This document shows, in pieces, positions 8,087-16,543 of a stretch of 25,805 bases of DNA. Source of the DNA: CAZAGT01 sp964484515 (lineage in GTDB: Bacteria > Desulfobacterota > DSM-4660 > Desulfatiglandales > HGW-15); contig CAZAGT010000025.1 of assembly GCA_964484515.1 (NCBI GenBank), positions 1-25,805 on the forward strand. Reading direction: 5' to 3'. The position numbers and the translations under genes were made by a program. The notes beneath the pieces are model-generated. The model saw only the letters and a list, made by a program, of their open reading frames with translations, ran no database searches and was not told the DNA's origin. Position 1 is the first letter of the stretch. Each line of letters opens with the position of its first letter.

Positions 8087-9802
8087 ATGTACAAGAACTT
8101 CTTCGGTTTCAAGGAAAGACCGTTTCAACTTATCCCAAATCCCGCCTATCTCTATCTGAGCGCCAGCCATGAGGAGGCCTTGGCGCATCTCAGCTATGCC
8201 ATCTCGCAAGGTGACGGGTTCGTAGAGATCATCGGCGAGGTGGGTACAGGTAAGACGACCCTCTGCCGGGCCTTCCTCGAGAATCTGGATGAGAACGTGG
8301 AGGCGGCCTATATCTTTAATCCCAAACTGAATTCGAGGCAACTGTTAAAGGCGATCAGCAAGGAGTTTGGTATCGATCCTCAGACCGAGGACATCAACGA
8401 TCTCATCGAGGCCCTGAATCAATTCCTTATGGAGAAAAAGGCCGAAGGGAAACGGGTCATTCTGCTCATTGACGAAGCGCAGAACCTCAGCAAACCGGTA
8501 TTGGAACAGATACGGCTCCTGTCGAACCTGGAAACCACCACGAGTAAGCTTCTGCAAATCATCTTGGTGGGGCAGCCCGAGCTCGGTGCCATGCTCGACA
8601 CCTATGAACTCAGACAATTGGGTCAGAGAATCACATTGAGCTGCAGCCTCGAACCCCTGAACTTGAGGGAGACGAGAGAATACATCCAACATCGCATTCG
8701 AATCGCCTCCAAGAGATCGGGTGTGAAATTTACGCGTGCTGCCTTTCGGTCTATCTACCGGTATTCTGGCGGTTATCCGAGGCTCATCAACATCGCCTGT
8801 GACCGTGCTCTGCTTACGGCCTATAGCCTGAATCGACATAGGATCACCGGAGGCATAGCCAGGTCCGCGGTCAGGGAACTGGCGAGCAGAGGGGAGGTCA
8901 GGCGCTTCAGCCTTCATGACGGACGCAAGGGGCTTCTTTTTTCCGGGCTCCTCCTGGTGGCCTTCTTTGTATTCATCTTCTACCAACCGGGAGAGCTCAA
9001 CCTTATCTCGCTTTTCAGGACCGCCGAAAGTAGGCGACCAGAAACGCTTGGATCAAGGCAGGGAGGGTACCCGAAAGCCATCATGGCCCGGTCAGAGTCC
9101 GGCCCGAAGGAATCCGGGTTCGACCTTGGAACGACACCCGCGGTGAAGGCTGTGAATGACCTGCAGTTCTTTTTGGGTGACATGGATCCGCGTTCCTCGC
9201 GGCATGTCGCCCTGAAGGCCGACATGGACCTTTGGCACAAAGGCTCTGTCATCAATTACAGCCTGGACAACATGCAGGACGATTGGACGTTCTTTCGAAT
9301 CGCCTCGAAACAAAATGGGTTTTTGATCCAGCGTGTCAGGGGGGATCTTGATCTTCTTCGCCGGTTGAATCTGCCCGCGATCTTGGAGTTCTACCTCGCC
9401 GGAGGATTGGCCCCACGGTATCTCACGCTAAACAAGATGCAAAATGGAGAGCTGATTTTCAGTATTGGTGAGGGCGATGCCTTGATCATGGTGGATTCAG
9501 GAGAGATCGAATCCTATTGGTCCGGCGTCGCCTACATCTTGTGGAAGAACTTTCTAAATTTCACCGGCACCATTCCAGCCAATGCCCCGGGTGACTCCAT
9601 TATCGCCCTCAAGCTCCTCCTGACGGAGATCGGCGTCGAAGGCATCGAGGGCAACCCGTTCTATGACGAGCGAACCAAGAATGCGATCAAAGACATCCAG
9701 GAAAGCCACGGGCTGCCCGCCGACGGGGTTGTGGGGCCGTTGACCAAGATGGTCATTTATAATGAGAAGAAATCGCTCGAGATACCTCACCTCGTAGATT
9801 AA
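8087..9802 (+). CDS. gspA: GspA/ExeA-type AAA ATPase with peptidoglycan-binding domain
   Basis: 571 aa. The N-terminal AAA domain has the family opening MYKNFFGFKERPFQLIPNP, Walker A GEVGTGKT (50-57), Walker B VILLIDEAQNL (124-134) and sensor-1 region ILVGQPEL. One membrane helix follows at about 282-299 (LLFSGLLLVAFFVFIF). The periplasmic part has a region like the C39-peptidase-like domain of ExeA (about 345-490) and a C-terminal peptidoglycan-binding module (about 505-560; DERTKNAIKDIQESHGL, DGVVGPLTK). In Aeromonas, ExeA with ExeB helps the type II secretin assemble across the cell wall. gspB follows 58 nt downstream. The start has no intergenic space from the regulator gene, so the two are co-translated. 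An exosortase-associated ATPase of similar N-terminus is an alternative, but the C-terminal domains favour GspA. Confidence 0.88.
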   Translation: MYKNFFGFKERPFQLIPNPAYLYLSASHEEALAHLSYAISQGDGFVEIIGEVGTGKTTLCRAFLENLDENVEAAYIFNPKLNSRQLLKAISKEFGIDPQTEDINDLIEALNQFLMEKKAEGKRVILLIDEAQNLSKPVLEQIRLLSNLETTTSKLLQIILVGQPELGAMLDTYELRQLGQRITLSCSLEPLNLRETREYIQHRIRIASKRSGVKFTRAAFRSIYRYSGGYPRLINIACDRALLTAYSLNRHRITGGIARSAVRELASRGEVRRFSLHDGRKGLLFSGLLLVAFFVFIFYQPGELNLISLFRTAESRRPETLGSRQGGYPKAIMARSESGPKESGFDLGTTPAVKAVNDLQFFLGDMDPRSSRHVALKADMDLWHKGSVINYSLDNMQDDWTFFRIASKQNGFLIQRVRGDLDLLRRLNLPAILEFYLAGGLAPRYLTLNKMQNGELIFSIGEGDALIMVDSGEIESYWSGVAYILWKNFLNFTGTIPANAPGDSIIALKLLLTEIGVEGIEGNPFYDERTKNAIKDIQESHGLPADGVVGPLTKMVIYNEKKSLEIPHLVD

Positions 9803-9860
9803 GGATGGATTCTCTCTCCTTCCGATCACATCATTCGCCGGAACGAAGGGATTCGCACCA

Positions 9861-10541
9861 TTGAGTTCGATACTGAAGGCCCTCAAGAAGCTTGAAAGCG
9901 AGACCACGGAGTTCAACGAAGAGCCTTTCTTGCCTCAGAAGATAGACCGTAAGAGGGCCTTCGGGCAGCGTGCCAAGGAATCCTGGCTCTACGAGCGGCT
10001 CCTTTCCATCTCCATTTGCACCGCGATCCTTATCCTGGGGGCATGGTTCTTCTTCAACCGCGAGAGCTTGCTGGTTGTCGAGCGCTCCCCGCTAGCGCCA
10101 CCGATTGAGACTCCCGCCGGCCCCGCTATGGGAGCGCCGGATTCCCTCCCAAGAACAACTCCGCTTAACGCCGCGTTATCGTCTTTGCCGGTCGAGACCT
10201 CGCGTGAGAGCACCGCGGCCGCCCCCAAAGGGCTGCCTTCTGAGCCTGTTTCACCCCCAATCAAGAAGGCTTCTATAGCCGAGCCGCAGGACGCTTCGGC
10301 AACCCCGCTCGCGGGTCAACGCGTCTCAGAATTGCCCGCCACCCAAATTCCTCAATCGAACCTGAAACTCGAGGCCATCGTATGGTCAAACAAGGCCGAA
10401 AGTCGCTTTGCCGTGATCAACGGCCGCATTGTTCGCGCAGGGGGTGTGGTCCAAGGAATCGTCGTGACCGAAATTGGGAGGGACTATGTCAGTCTGAGCT
10501 CCGGCCGGCAGAACTGGAAAATGGAATTCAAACTCGAATAA
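9861..10541 (+). CDS. gspB: General secretion pathway protein B (GspB/ExeB-like)
   Basis: 226 aa, TTG start with AAGGG 10 nt upstream. The opening MSSILKALKKLE is the signature of GspB proteins, followed by a cytoplasmic basic segment, one membrane helix (about 47-66), a long Pro/Ala/Ser-rich periplasmic linker (about 75-160) and a compact C-terminal domain (about 168-226; LEAIVWSNKAESRFAVINGR) matching the T2SSB domain. It is expected to pair with GspA and link the ATPase to the secretin through the peptidoglycan. It is the last gene of this plus-strand block and converges with trkH, 26 nt apart, with no clear terminator between them. Confidence 0.9.
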   Translation: MSSILKALKKLESETTEFNEEPFLPQKIDRKRAFGQRAKESWLYERLLSISICTAILILGAWFFFNRESLLVVERSPLAPPIETPAGPAMGAPDSLPRTTPLNAALSSLPVETSRESTAAAPKGLPSEPVSPPIKKASIAEPQDASATPLAGQRVSELPATQIPQSNLKLEAIVWSNKAESRFAVINGRIVRAGGVVQGIVVTEIGRDYVSLSSGRQNWKMEFKLE

Positions 10542-10567
10542 GAAACCACCCTGTTCATCCCGGCACG

Positions 10568-12016
10568 TCACTTCCGCCAGTATTCGGGCATGAGCAGGAC
10601 GATCACCGTGTAAAGCTCCAACCTTCCCAAAAGCATACAGAAGATCAAGGTCCATTTCCCGAGCGACGGGATCGCTCCATAGTTCTGGGTGGGGCCGACG
10701 GTTTCGAGGCCGGGTCCGATATTTCCAATGGACGCGGCCACCGATGTGCTTGCGGAAATCAGATCCAATCCGAGTCCCGCCATAATCAGGGTACCTCCCA
10801 CAAAAAACAATAGGAAAAGCAGAAAGAAACCCCAGATGCTGTTGAGGACATCCACGGGAACGGGCATGCCGCCGAGTTTTACGGAGGTGATCGCGTGAGG
10901 ATGAATGATCCTGAAGATCTCTTTCGAGGTATGTTTGACGAGGATGGTCGCACGCATGATCTTCATGCCGCCCCCGGTGGATCCGGCCATGGCGCCCAGG
11001 AACATGCATACAACCAGGATGATACGGGATAGGGGAGGCCACCGGTCAAAGTCAGCGGTTGCGAACCCGGTTGTCGTCACTATGGAACTGACTTGGAAGA
11101 CGGCAAACCGAAACGCCTCAGTAAGCTGGCCGTAGAGACGGCCGTGGATATTGAGGGTCACAGCGACGGTGAAAAGGGTCACCAGGGAGAGGAAGACTCG
11201 ACATTCGGGATCCCGCCCGAATACAGCGGGATCACCCTTGATCAACCTATAGTGGAGGGCGAAATTGATGCCGGCGACGAGCATGAAGATCGTGATCACG
11301 GCTTCGAAATAGGCGCTGTCGTAATGAGCTAGGCTCATGTTCTTGGTGGAAAAACCTCCGGTCGGCATGGTGCAGAAGGCATGGCAGACGGCGTCGAACA
11401 AGGGCATGTCGCCGGCCCAGAGGAGAACGATTTCCAGGGTCGTAATCAGCAGATAGACCTTCCAGAGCGTCTTGGCTGTATCGGATATCCGCGGTTTCAG
11501 TTTGTCGATGACCGGGCTGGGGACTTCGGCCTTGTACAGCTGCATTCCGCCGACACCCAGGAAGGGTAGAATCGCGATGGAGAGAACGATGATCCCCATG
11601 CCTCCAAACCACTGGGTCAGGCTCCGCCAAAGCTGGATTCCGGGGGGGAGCTGCTCGATGTCTTGTAGGATGGAAGCCCCGGTCGTCGTGAAGCCCGAGA
11701 CGGACTCAAAGCAGGCGTTCGTAAAGCCCGTTATCGAGCCGGCCATCAGGTAGGGAAGTGCGCCGGCTAGACCCGCTGCGATCCAACCGAGAGTGACGAC
11801 GGCGACACCGTCCCTGTGGGTCAAGGGGGTGGCCTCGGTCGTCTTGGTGAGGATGAGAAGGATCACACCGAACAGGATCGTGATCAACATGGCGAAGAAG
11901 AAGGCCGTTGCGCTCCCGTCTTTGTAGAGGAAGGAAACGCCCAAGGGAGCCGCCATGGATAGACCAAGGAAAAGGAGCAGGATCCCGATAAACCGCAAGG
12001 TATGTCTCAAATGCAT
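10568..12016 (-). CDS. trkH: Trk potassium uptake system membrane protein TrkH
   Basis: 482-aa polytopic K+ channel/transporter subunit, the usual length. All four pore-loop filters are recognisable in order: SGFTTTGAS, CTMPTGGFST, IVTTTGFATADF and ASIGNIGPGLE, each with its conserved Gly. The GAMAGSTGGGMKIMR segment is the TrkH gating/helix motif. It ends RLELYTVIVLLMPEYWRK, typical of the family C-terminus. Its ATG overlaps the trkA stop by one base (TGATG on the minus strand), so the K+ pore and its nucleotide-binding regulator are translationally coupled. Confidence 0.96.
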   Translation of the reverse strand: MHLRHTLRFIGILLLFLGLSMAAPLGVSFLYKDGSATAFFFAMLITILFGVILLILTKTTEATPLTHRDGVAVVTLGWIAAGLAGALPYLMAGSITGFTNACFESVSGFTTTGASILQDIEQLPPGIQLWRSLTQWFGGMGIIVLSIAILPFLGVGGMQLYKAEVPSPVIDKLKPRISDTAKTLWKVYLLITTLEIVLLWAGDMPLFDAVCHAFCTMPTGGFSTKNMSLAHYDSAYFEAVITIFMLVAGINFALHYRLIKGDPAVFGRDPECRVFLSLVTLFTVAVTLNIHGRLYGQLTEAFRFAVFQVSSIVTTTGFATADFDRWPPLSRIILVVCMFLGAMAGSTGGGMKIMRATILVKHTSKEIFRIIHPHAITSVKLGGMPVPVDVLNSIWGFFLLFLLFFVGGTLIMAGLGLDLISASTSVAASIGNIGPGLETVGPTQNYGAIPSLGKWTLIFCMLLGRLELYTVIVLLMPEYWRK

Positions 12017-13374
12017 CAGAAGAAGTCCAGTTTTACCGTCAGTAGCTTTTCGAGTTTGGGTAGCGCCTTTTGGAGGGCAAATATGATGAGGCGATCGCCG
12101 GCCTTGATCTCGTGGCTGCCACCTGGAATGATAATTTCATCGCCGCGGACGATCGCACCGATGAGGGCCCCACTGGGGATTTTTATCTTGGAAAGGGGTA
12201 CGTCGATGATATCTGATGTCTCCAGGGCTTCAGCCTCGATGGCTTCGGCATGCTCTCCCTTCAAAGGAGCCACGGATATGATCCGGCCGCGCCTAAGGTA
12301 CTGCAGAAAGGCACGGATCGCAGACAGTCGTGAGCTAATCACCGTGTCGAGGCCGATAGCGGAAACAAGCGGTATATAGCTCAGCTTGCTGATTCGCGTA
12401 ATGGTCTTCTTGGCTCCCATTCCTTTCGCAAGGAGGGAGATGAGCACGTTGCTTTCTTCGTCTCCGGTCAGGGCCACCAGCAAGTCCAGACCGCCGATGT
12501 TCTCCTCCTGCAAGAGATCCTTATCCCTGCCGTCACCATTGATGACGGTGACCCGCTCCAGCTTCTCAGCAAGCTCGCCGCATCGCTGGGCGTCCTGTTC
12601 GATGATTTTGACATAGACCTTGTCTTTGTCCAAGGCCGTGGCAAGCGTAACACCGGTCTGTCCGGCCCCGACGATGATGACCCGCTTGAGCTGCTTGTCC
12701 TTGATGGCAAACGCCTTGAAGATGGAATTCAGCTCATCGGTTCGCACCACGGCGTACAAGAGGTCATCGGCCTGGATCGTGTCCTCGCCGTGTGGAATAA
12801 TGACCCGATCTCCGCGCAAGATGGCACCCACGAGGATGTCCCGGCCCGTCTCTTTAAACGAGAGAAGCTGGCGCCCAGTCAGGGGAGAATTCGGTCCCAC
12901 AGTAATGCCGACCAATTTGACCTTTCCATCTACGAAATCAATGACGTCGGAGGCCTCCGGAACGAGCATCAGATTCCGAATCGTCTCGACCATGACAGAT
13001 TCCGGGTTGATGATCTGGTCGACCCCGAGCAGATCGGGACCGAATAGCTCCTTTTCCGCCAGGTATTCCGGATTTCGGACGCGTGCGACCTTGATGATGT
13101 AAGGGTTCAGGTTGCGTGCCAACAGACAGGCAATCAGATTGACTTCGTCGCTGTCCGTAGCGGCCAAGAGCATGTCCGCTTCCTTGATGCCCAGGTTCCT
13201 GAGCATCTGAGGGCTCGTGCCGGAGCCCAGAATAGCCTGGACGTCGAGGTTTTCGGTAATCCGCCGGACTTTTTCCGGGTCCTTGTCGATCAGAAAGACG
13301 TCCTTGTTTTCTTCTGAGAGCCGTTGGGCGATATGAAAACCGACCTCACCGGCTCCAACAATGAGAACTCTCAC
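12016..13374 (-). CDS. trkA: Trk system potassium regulatory subunit TrkA
   Basis: Cytoplasmic gating ring subunit of the Trk K+ system, 452 aa from the GTG at 13374 (E. coli TrkA is 458). It has two tandem RCK units: Rossmann fold VRVLIVGAGEVG at the N-terminus with an acidic strand-2 end (FLIDKD), TrkA_C (about 140-220), then a second Rossmann RVIIVGAGQTGVTLA with TrkA_C to the end (GDRLIIFAL). GTG is chosen because AAGGA lies 9 nt upstream and the protein then begins at the first beta strand. The frame is open to 13461, but the extra residues look non-homologous. It is upstream of and coupled to trkH, and divergent from rfaE1. Confidence 0.95.
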   Translation of the reverse strand: MRVLIVGAGEVGFHIAQRLSEENKDVFLIDKDPEKVRRITENLDVQAILGSGTSPQMLRNLGIKEADMLLAATDSDEVNLIACLLARNLNPYIIKVARVRNPEYLAEKELFGPDLLGVDQIINPESVMVETIRNLMLVPEASDVIDFVDGKVKLVGITVGPNSPLTGRQLLSFKETGRDILVGAILRGDRVIIPHGEDTIQADDLLYAVVRTDELNSIFKAFAIKDKQLKRVIIVGAGQTGVTLATALDKDKVYVKIIEQDAQRCGELAEKLERVTVINGDGRDKDLLQEENIGGLDLLVALTGDEESNVLISLLAKGMGAKKTITRISKLSYIPLVSAIGLDTVISSRLSAIRAFLQYLRRGRIISVAPLKGEHAEAIEAEALETSDIIDVPLSKIKIPSGALIGAIVRGDEIIIPGGSHEIKAGDRLIIFALQKALPKLEKLLTVKLDFF

Positions 13375-13556
13375 CGTTTCCAGTCCTTCCGATTTCTTAC
13401 GGGAGCTGTCACGCCCAGCGGCCCCCTCGAGGCGAAACGAAACAGGGAAAGGCGCAAGCAAGATCGATGCCCGCAGGCCGGACTTCGTTCCGATGGGTCA
13501 TTGCCTCGGTTGGGGTAGCGGCTGACGTTCGCCTTTTGTATGGACAACCTTGGGTG

Positions 13557-13585
13557 TTGATGGTAAGCTAACCCATCAAAATAAT
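13557..13585 (+). promoter_or_regulatory. Candidate promoter with overlapping inverted repeat, upstream of rfaE1
   Basis: TTGATG (13557-13562) and AATAAT (13580-13585) are spaced 17 nt, matching a sigma-70 promoter at 4/6 and 5/6 positions. A perfect 7-bp inverted repeat, TTGATGG (13557-13563) and CCATCAA (13573-13579), covers the -35 box and the spacer up to the -10 box, as an operator would. The predicted transcript would begin close to the rfaE1 start codon, giving a very short leader. Prediction only. Confidence 0.4.
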
Positions 13586-13602
13586 CCAACAAAATCTGTT
13601 TG

Positions 13603-14661
13603 ATGCACGTTTGTAAGGCGTTGAGAACGAAACTCATAAAGGAAATTGGCAACCCCAGAAACGGCCGCGACTTAGGCAAGATCATCGACCGGTTTTGCGA
13701 TACAAAGGTCCTCGTTATCGGCGATATCATCATGGACGAATACATCTGGGGTGATGTGAGTCGCATTTCACCCGAAGCCCCGGTGCCGGTTGTGGAGGTC
13801 AACCGCGAGACAAAGATGCTTGGCGGGGCGGCAAACGTGATCAACAACATTGCGGCCCTGGGCGGCAGGCCGTTGCTCTGCGGCGTGATCGGAGAGGATC
13901 TGACGGGCCACGAAATCGTGGCAAAGGTAAAGGATCTGGGCCTGGTGACCGAAGGTATCTTTCAGGAATCCGGAAGGGCTACGAGTATCAAGACGCGCGT
14001 CGTGGCCAGCAATCAACAGGTGGTCCGATTTGACCGAGAGAGCGTCCGGGAAATCAGCTCTGAGAGCGTCGGCCGGCTGCTCGATCTTATAAGAGATACG
14101 AGGGCGGACCTGGATGCCATCATTGTCGCCGACTATGGCAAGGGTGTCATTTCCGGTGAGCTGATGAAAGGGTTACGGAAGTTGGTTTGGGACTCCGATG
14201 TGGTGCTCGCCGTTGACCCCAAGACAGGCAATTTCGAACACTACCGTGGAATCGACGTCATCACGCCGAACCACCATGAAGCCGGCGCCTATTGTGGCAT
14301 GAAGATCGTGGACGAAGAAACGTTGATCAAGGCGGGCCGAACCATGATCCAGCAGCTGGATTGTCGCAGCGTGCTGATCACTCAGGGGAAGGATGGCATG
14401 ACCCTTTTTGAAAGGGACGGTGACGTCCATCACATCCCGACAGTGGCTCGCGAGGTGTATGACGTCACGGGTGCCGGGGATACGGTCATCAGCACCCTGA
14501 GCCTCGGACTCGCGGCCGGCATGGACCTCAAGTCGGCTGCGATCATCTCCAATTTTGCGGCCGGTATCGTCGTCGGGGAGGTGGGCACGAGCACGGTTAA
14601 GACGGAGCAGTTGAAGGCGGTTGTTATGGATCGACTGGGAGATGCAGGAGGACCACGCTAG
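13603..14661 (+). CDS. rfaE1: D-glycero-beta-D-manno-heptose-7-phosphate kinase (RfaE domain I)
   Basis: PfkB/ribokinase-family sugar kinase of about 352 aa that makes the heptose 1,7-bisphosphate precursor of ADP-heptose for LPS inner core. It has family motifs VLVIGDIIMDEYIWG, RISPEAPVPVVEV, the sugar-binding GGAANVINNIAALGG, and the PfkB signature DVTGAGDTV with the catalytic Asp. The nucleotidyltransferase half found in fused HldE is absent, so that step must be encoded elsewhere. ATG 13603 (immediately after an in-frame TTG at 13600) has no obvious Shine-Dalgarno. About 20 residues before the conserved LGKIIDRF are unusual, so the true start may be internal. The stop is 1 nt before the ugd ATG. 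Confidence 0.92.
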   Translation: MHVCKALRTKLIKEIGNPRNGRDLGKIIDRFCDTKVLVIGDIIMDEYIWGDVSRISPEAPVPVVEVNRETKMLGGAANVINNIAALGGRPLLCGVIGEDLTGHEIVAKVKDLGLVTEGIFQESGRATSIKTRVVASNQQVVRFDRESVREISSESVGRLLDLIRDTRADLDAIIVADYGKGVISGELMKGLRKLVWDSDVVLAVDPKTGNFEHYRGIDVITPNHHEAGAYCGMKIVDEETLIKAGRTMIQQLDCRSVLITQGKDGMTLFERDGDVHHIPTVAREVYDVTGAGDTVISTLSLGLAAGMDLKSAAIISNFAAGIVVGEVGTSTVKTEQLKAVVMDRLGDAGGPR

Positions 14662-14662
14662 G

Positions 14663-15970
14663 ATGAATATTTGTATCGTAGGTGTCGGCTATGTGGGATT
14701 AGTGAGCGGAACCTGCTTTGCCGAGTTCGGCTATAACGTTTTCTGTGTGGATAACGACGAGAAGAAAATCGATGCCCTCAAAGAAGCTGTGATTCCCATC
14801 TACGAGCCGGGGCTGGAGGAGATGGTAAAGCGGAATCAGCGGGCTGGAAGGCTCCAGTTTACCACCGATCTAGCTCAGGCGGTGCAGCGGAGTCTCGTCA
14901 TCTTCATCGCGGTCGGGACACCCTCCGACAGCGTGGGCTCGGCAAACCTGGAGTATGTCTATCAGGTCGCTGAAACCGTTGGTAAGCTCATGGATGGCTA
15001 CAAACTCATTGTGACAAAGAGCACGGTTCCGGTCGGAACGGGCAAGGAGATCCAACGGATCGTCAGGGAGAATCAAGAGAAGGAGTTCCCCTTTGACGTC
15101 GCGTCAAATCCTGAGTTTCTTAGGGAAGGCTCGGCCATTGAAGATTTTATGCGGCCCAACCGAGTCGTGATCGGTACGGATAGTGAACAAGCCACGGCCA
15201 TTATGAAAGATTTATACTCGCCCCTCTACCTCATTGAGACGCCCTTCGTCATTACCAATGTCGAGACCGCGGAGATGATCAAATATGCCTCCAACGCGTT
15301 TTTGGCGACCAAGATCTCGTTTATCAACGAAATGGCCAATATTTGTGAACTCGTGGGCGCGGATGTCCACCAGGTGGCCAAGGGCATGGGGCTCGACCGT
15401 AGGATTGGCCCCAAATTCCTGCACCCCGGGCCCGGCTACGGCGGCTCCTGTTTCCCCAAGGACACAAGGGCCATCGTGAATCTGGCCAACAGCCTGGGTT
15501 ACCGCTTCAAGATCGTCGAGTCCGTCATCGAGGTCAACAAAGATCAGGTGGGGCGGATGGTCGCCAAGATAGAGCGCGCTCTTGGTAACCTGGAAGGAAA
15601 AAAGCTCGGTGTCTTGGGACTGACCTTCAAACCGAATACGGACGATATCCGGGAATCTCCGGCCCTCAGTATCATTAAGGTCCTGCTCGAAAAAGGTGCC
15701 AAGGTCGCCGCCTTTGATCCGGCCGGGATGCAGGCGGCCAGCGAGTCGATCAATTCGATTGAATACGTCGAAGATATGTACGCCGCCGCCCAGGACTCAG
15801 ATGCCTTTGTCATCGCCACGGAGTGGAATGAATTCAGATACCTCGATTGGGATCGGATCAAGAAACTCCTGCGTAAGCCCGTCGTATTGGATTTGCGGAA
15901 CATTTATGAGCCGAGCAAGTTGAAGGCGCGAGGATTCGATTATCACTGCGTGGGCAGATCCCATGAGTAG
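14663..15970 (+). CDS. ugd: UDP-glucose 6-dehydrogenase
   Basis: 435-aa NAD-dependent enzyme that oxidises UDP-glucose twice to UDP-glucuronate, a precursor for capsule, exopolysaccharide and LPS sugars. The N-terminal Rossmann motif IVGVGYVGLVSG is at 5-16. The family Glu segment NPEFLREGSAIEDF (149-162), the central helix with the ETAEMIKYASNAFLATKISF pattern, and the catalytic Cys263 in GPGYGGSCFPKD are present. The start at 14663 is preceded by GGAGG (14647-14651). It lies 1 nt after the rfaE1 stop and overlaps the DUF4416 start by 8 nt, so these surface-polysaccharide genes are one operon. Confidence 0.96.
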   Translation: MNICIVGVGYVGLVSGTCFAEFGYNVFCVDNDEKKIDALKEAVIPIYEPGLEEMVKRNQRAGRLQFTTDLAQAVQRSLVIFIAVGTPSDSVGSANLEYVYQVAETVGKLMDGYKLIVTKSTVPVGTGKEIQRIVRENQEKEFPFDVASNPEFLREGSAIEDFMRPNRVVIGTDSEQATAIMKDLYSPLYLIETPFVITNVETAEMIKYASNAFLATKISFINEMANICELVGADVHQVAKGMGLDRRIGPKFLHPGPGYGGSCFPKDTRAIVNLANSLGYRFKIVESVIEVNKDQVGRMVAKIERALGNLEGKKLGVLGLTFKPNTDDIRESPALSIIKVLLEKGAKVAAFDPAGMQAASESINSIEYVEDMYAAAQDSDAFVIATEWNEFRYLDWDRIKKLLRKPVVLDLRNIYEPSKLKARGFDYHCVGRSHE

Positions 15971-16529
15971 TCCGGCTGAAGCGGACGATGTGAAGCTGAT
16001 ATCCAGCCTGTTTTCAGCCCAAGAGGACCTCATCGACGACGTCATCGCCAACCTGGTAAGCAGGTTCGGCCCCCCTGATTGGACCAGCCCTATTCTCCCA
16101 TTTGATCGCACACGGTACTACGCCCGGGAGATGGGGTGGCCGCTGTATCGGCGTTTCATTTCATTTCATGACCTCATTAGACCGGAACGGATCGTCGACA
16201 TCAAACGGACTACCAACCACATGGAGGGTTGCCGTCTGGTGGGCGGACGGCGGACAATCAACATTGATCCCGGATACGTTTCGCTGGAACGGCTGATCCT
16301 GGCCACGGGCAAGAACTATACGCATCGGATCTACCTCTCAAAGGGCATCTACGCGGATTTGACCCTGATCTATCACAAAGGGAGCTTTAGACCCCTGGGG
16401 TGGACATATAGGGATTATGCGGATCCTGAAGTGATCGACTATTTCAATCACGTCCGCGAACAATACAAACGACAGCTAAGAGGAATCCCGTTAGACGGCG
16501 AGGGTGGATCGTCACGAGCTACAAGCTAG
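15963..16529 (+). CDS. DUF4416 family protein
   Basis: 188-aa soluble protein of unknown function. It matches the DUF4416 pattern as I remember it: an opening KLI-S-LFSAQEDL, FGPPDWTSPILPFDRTRYY, REMGWPLYRRFISF, IKRTTNHME, NIDPGYVSLERLILAT, HRIYLSKGIYADLTL and WTYRDYADPEV. Its invariant Asp, His and Tyr residues suggest an enzyme or ligand-binding protein, but no catalytic site is established. It begins inside the end of ugd (8-nt overlap) and precedes yicC by 14 nt. The last residues (GSSRATS) are encoded by the GTCACGAGCTACAAGC string related to the intergenic repeat at 1491, so the tail is probably a late addition. Confidence 0.85.
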   Translation: MSSPAEADDVKLISSLFSAQEDLIDDVIANLVSRFGPPDWTSPILPFDRTRYYAREMGWPLYRRFISFHDLIRPERIVDIKRTTNHMEGCRLVGGRRTINIDPGYVSLERLILATGKNYTHRIYLSKGIYADLTLIYHKGSFRPLGWTYRDYADPEVIDYFNHVREQYKRQLRGIPLDGEGGSSRATS

Positions 16530-16543
16530 AGAGGAGAACAACC

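Noticed and set aside
10386..13102. Several 60-218 codon frames opposite or out of phase with trkA and trkH
   Set aside because: They are shadows of two clearly recognised conserved genes and have no homology-like features.
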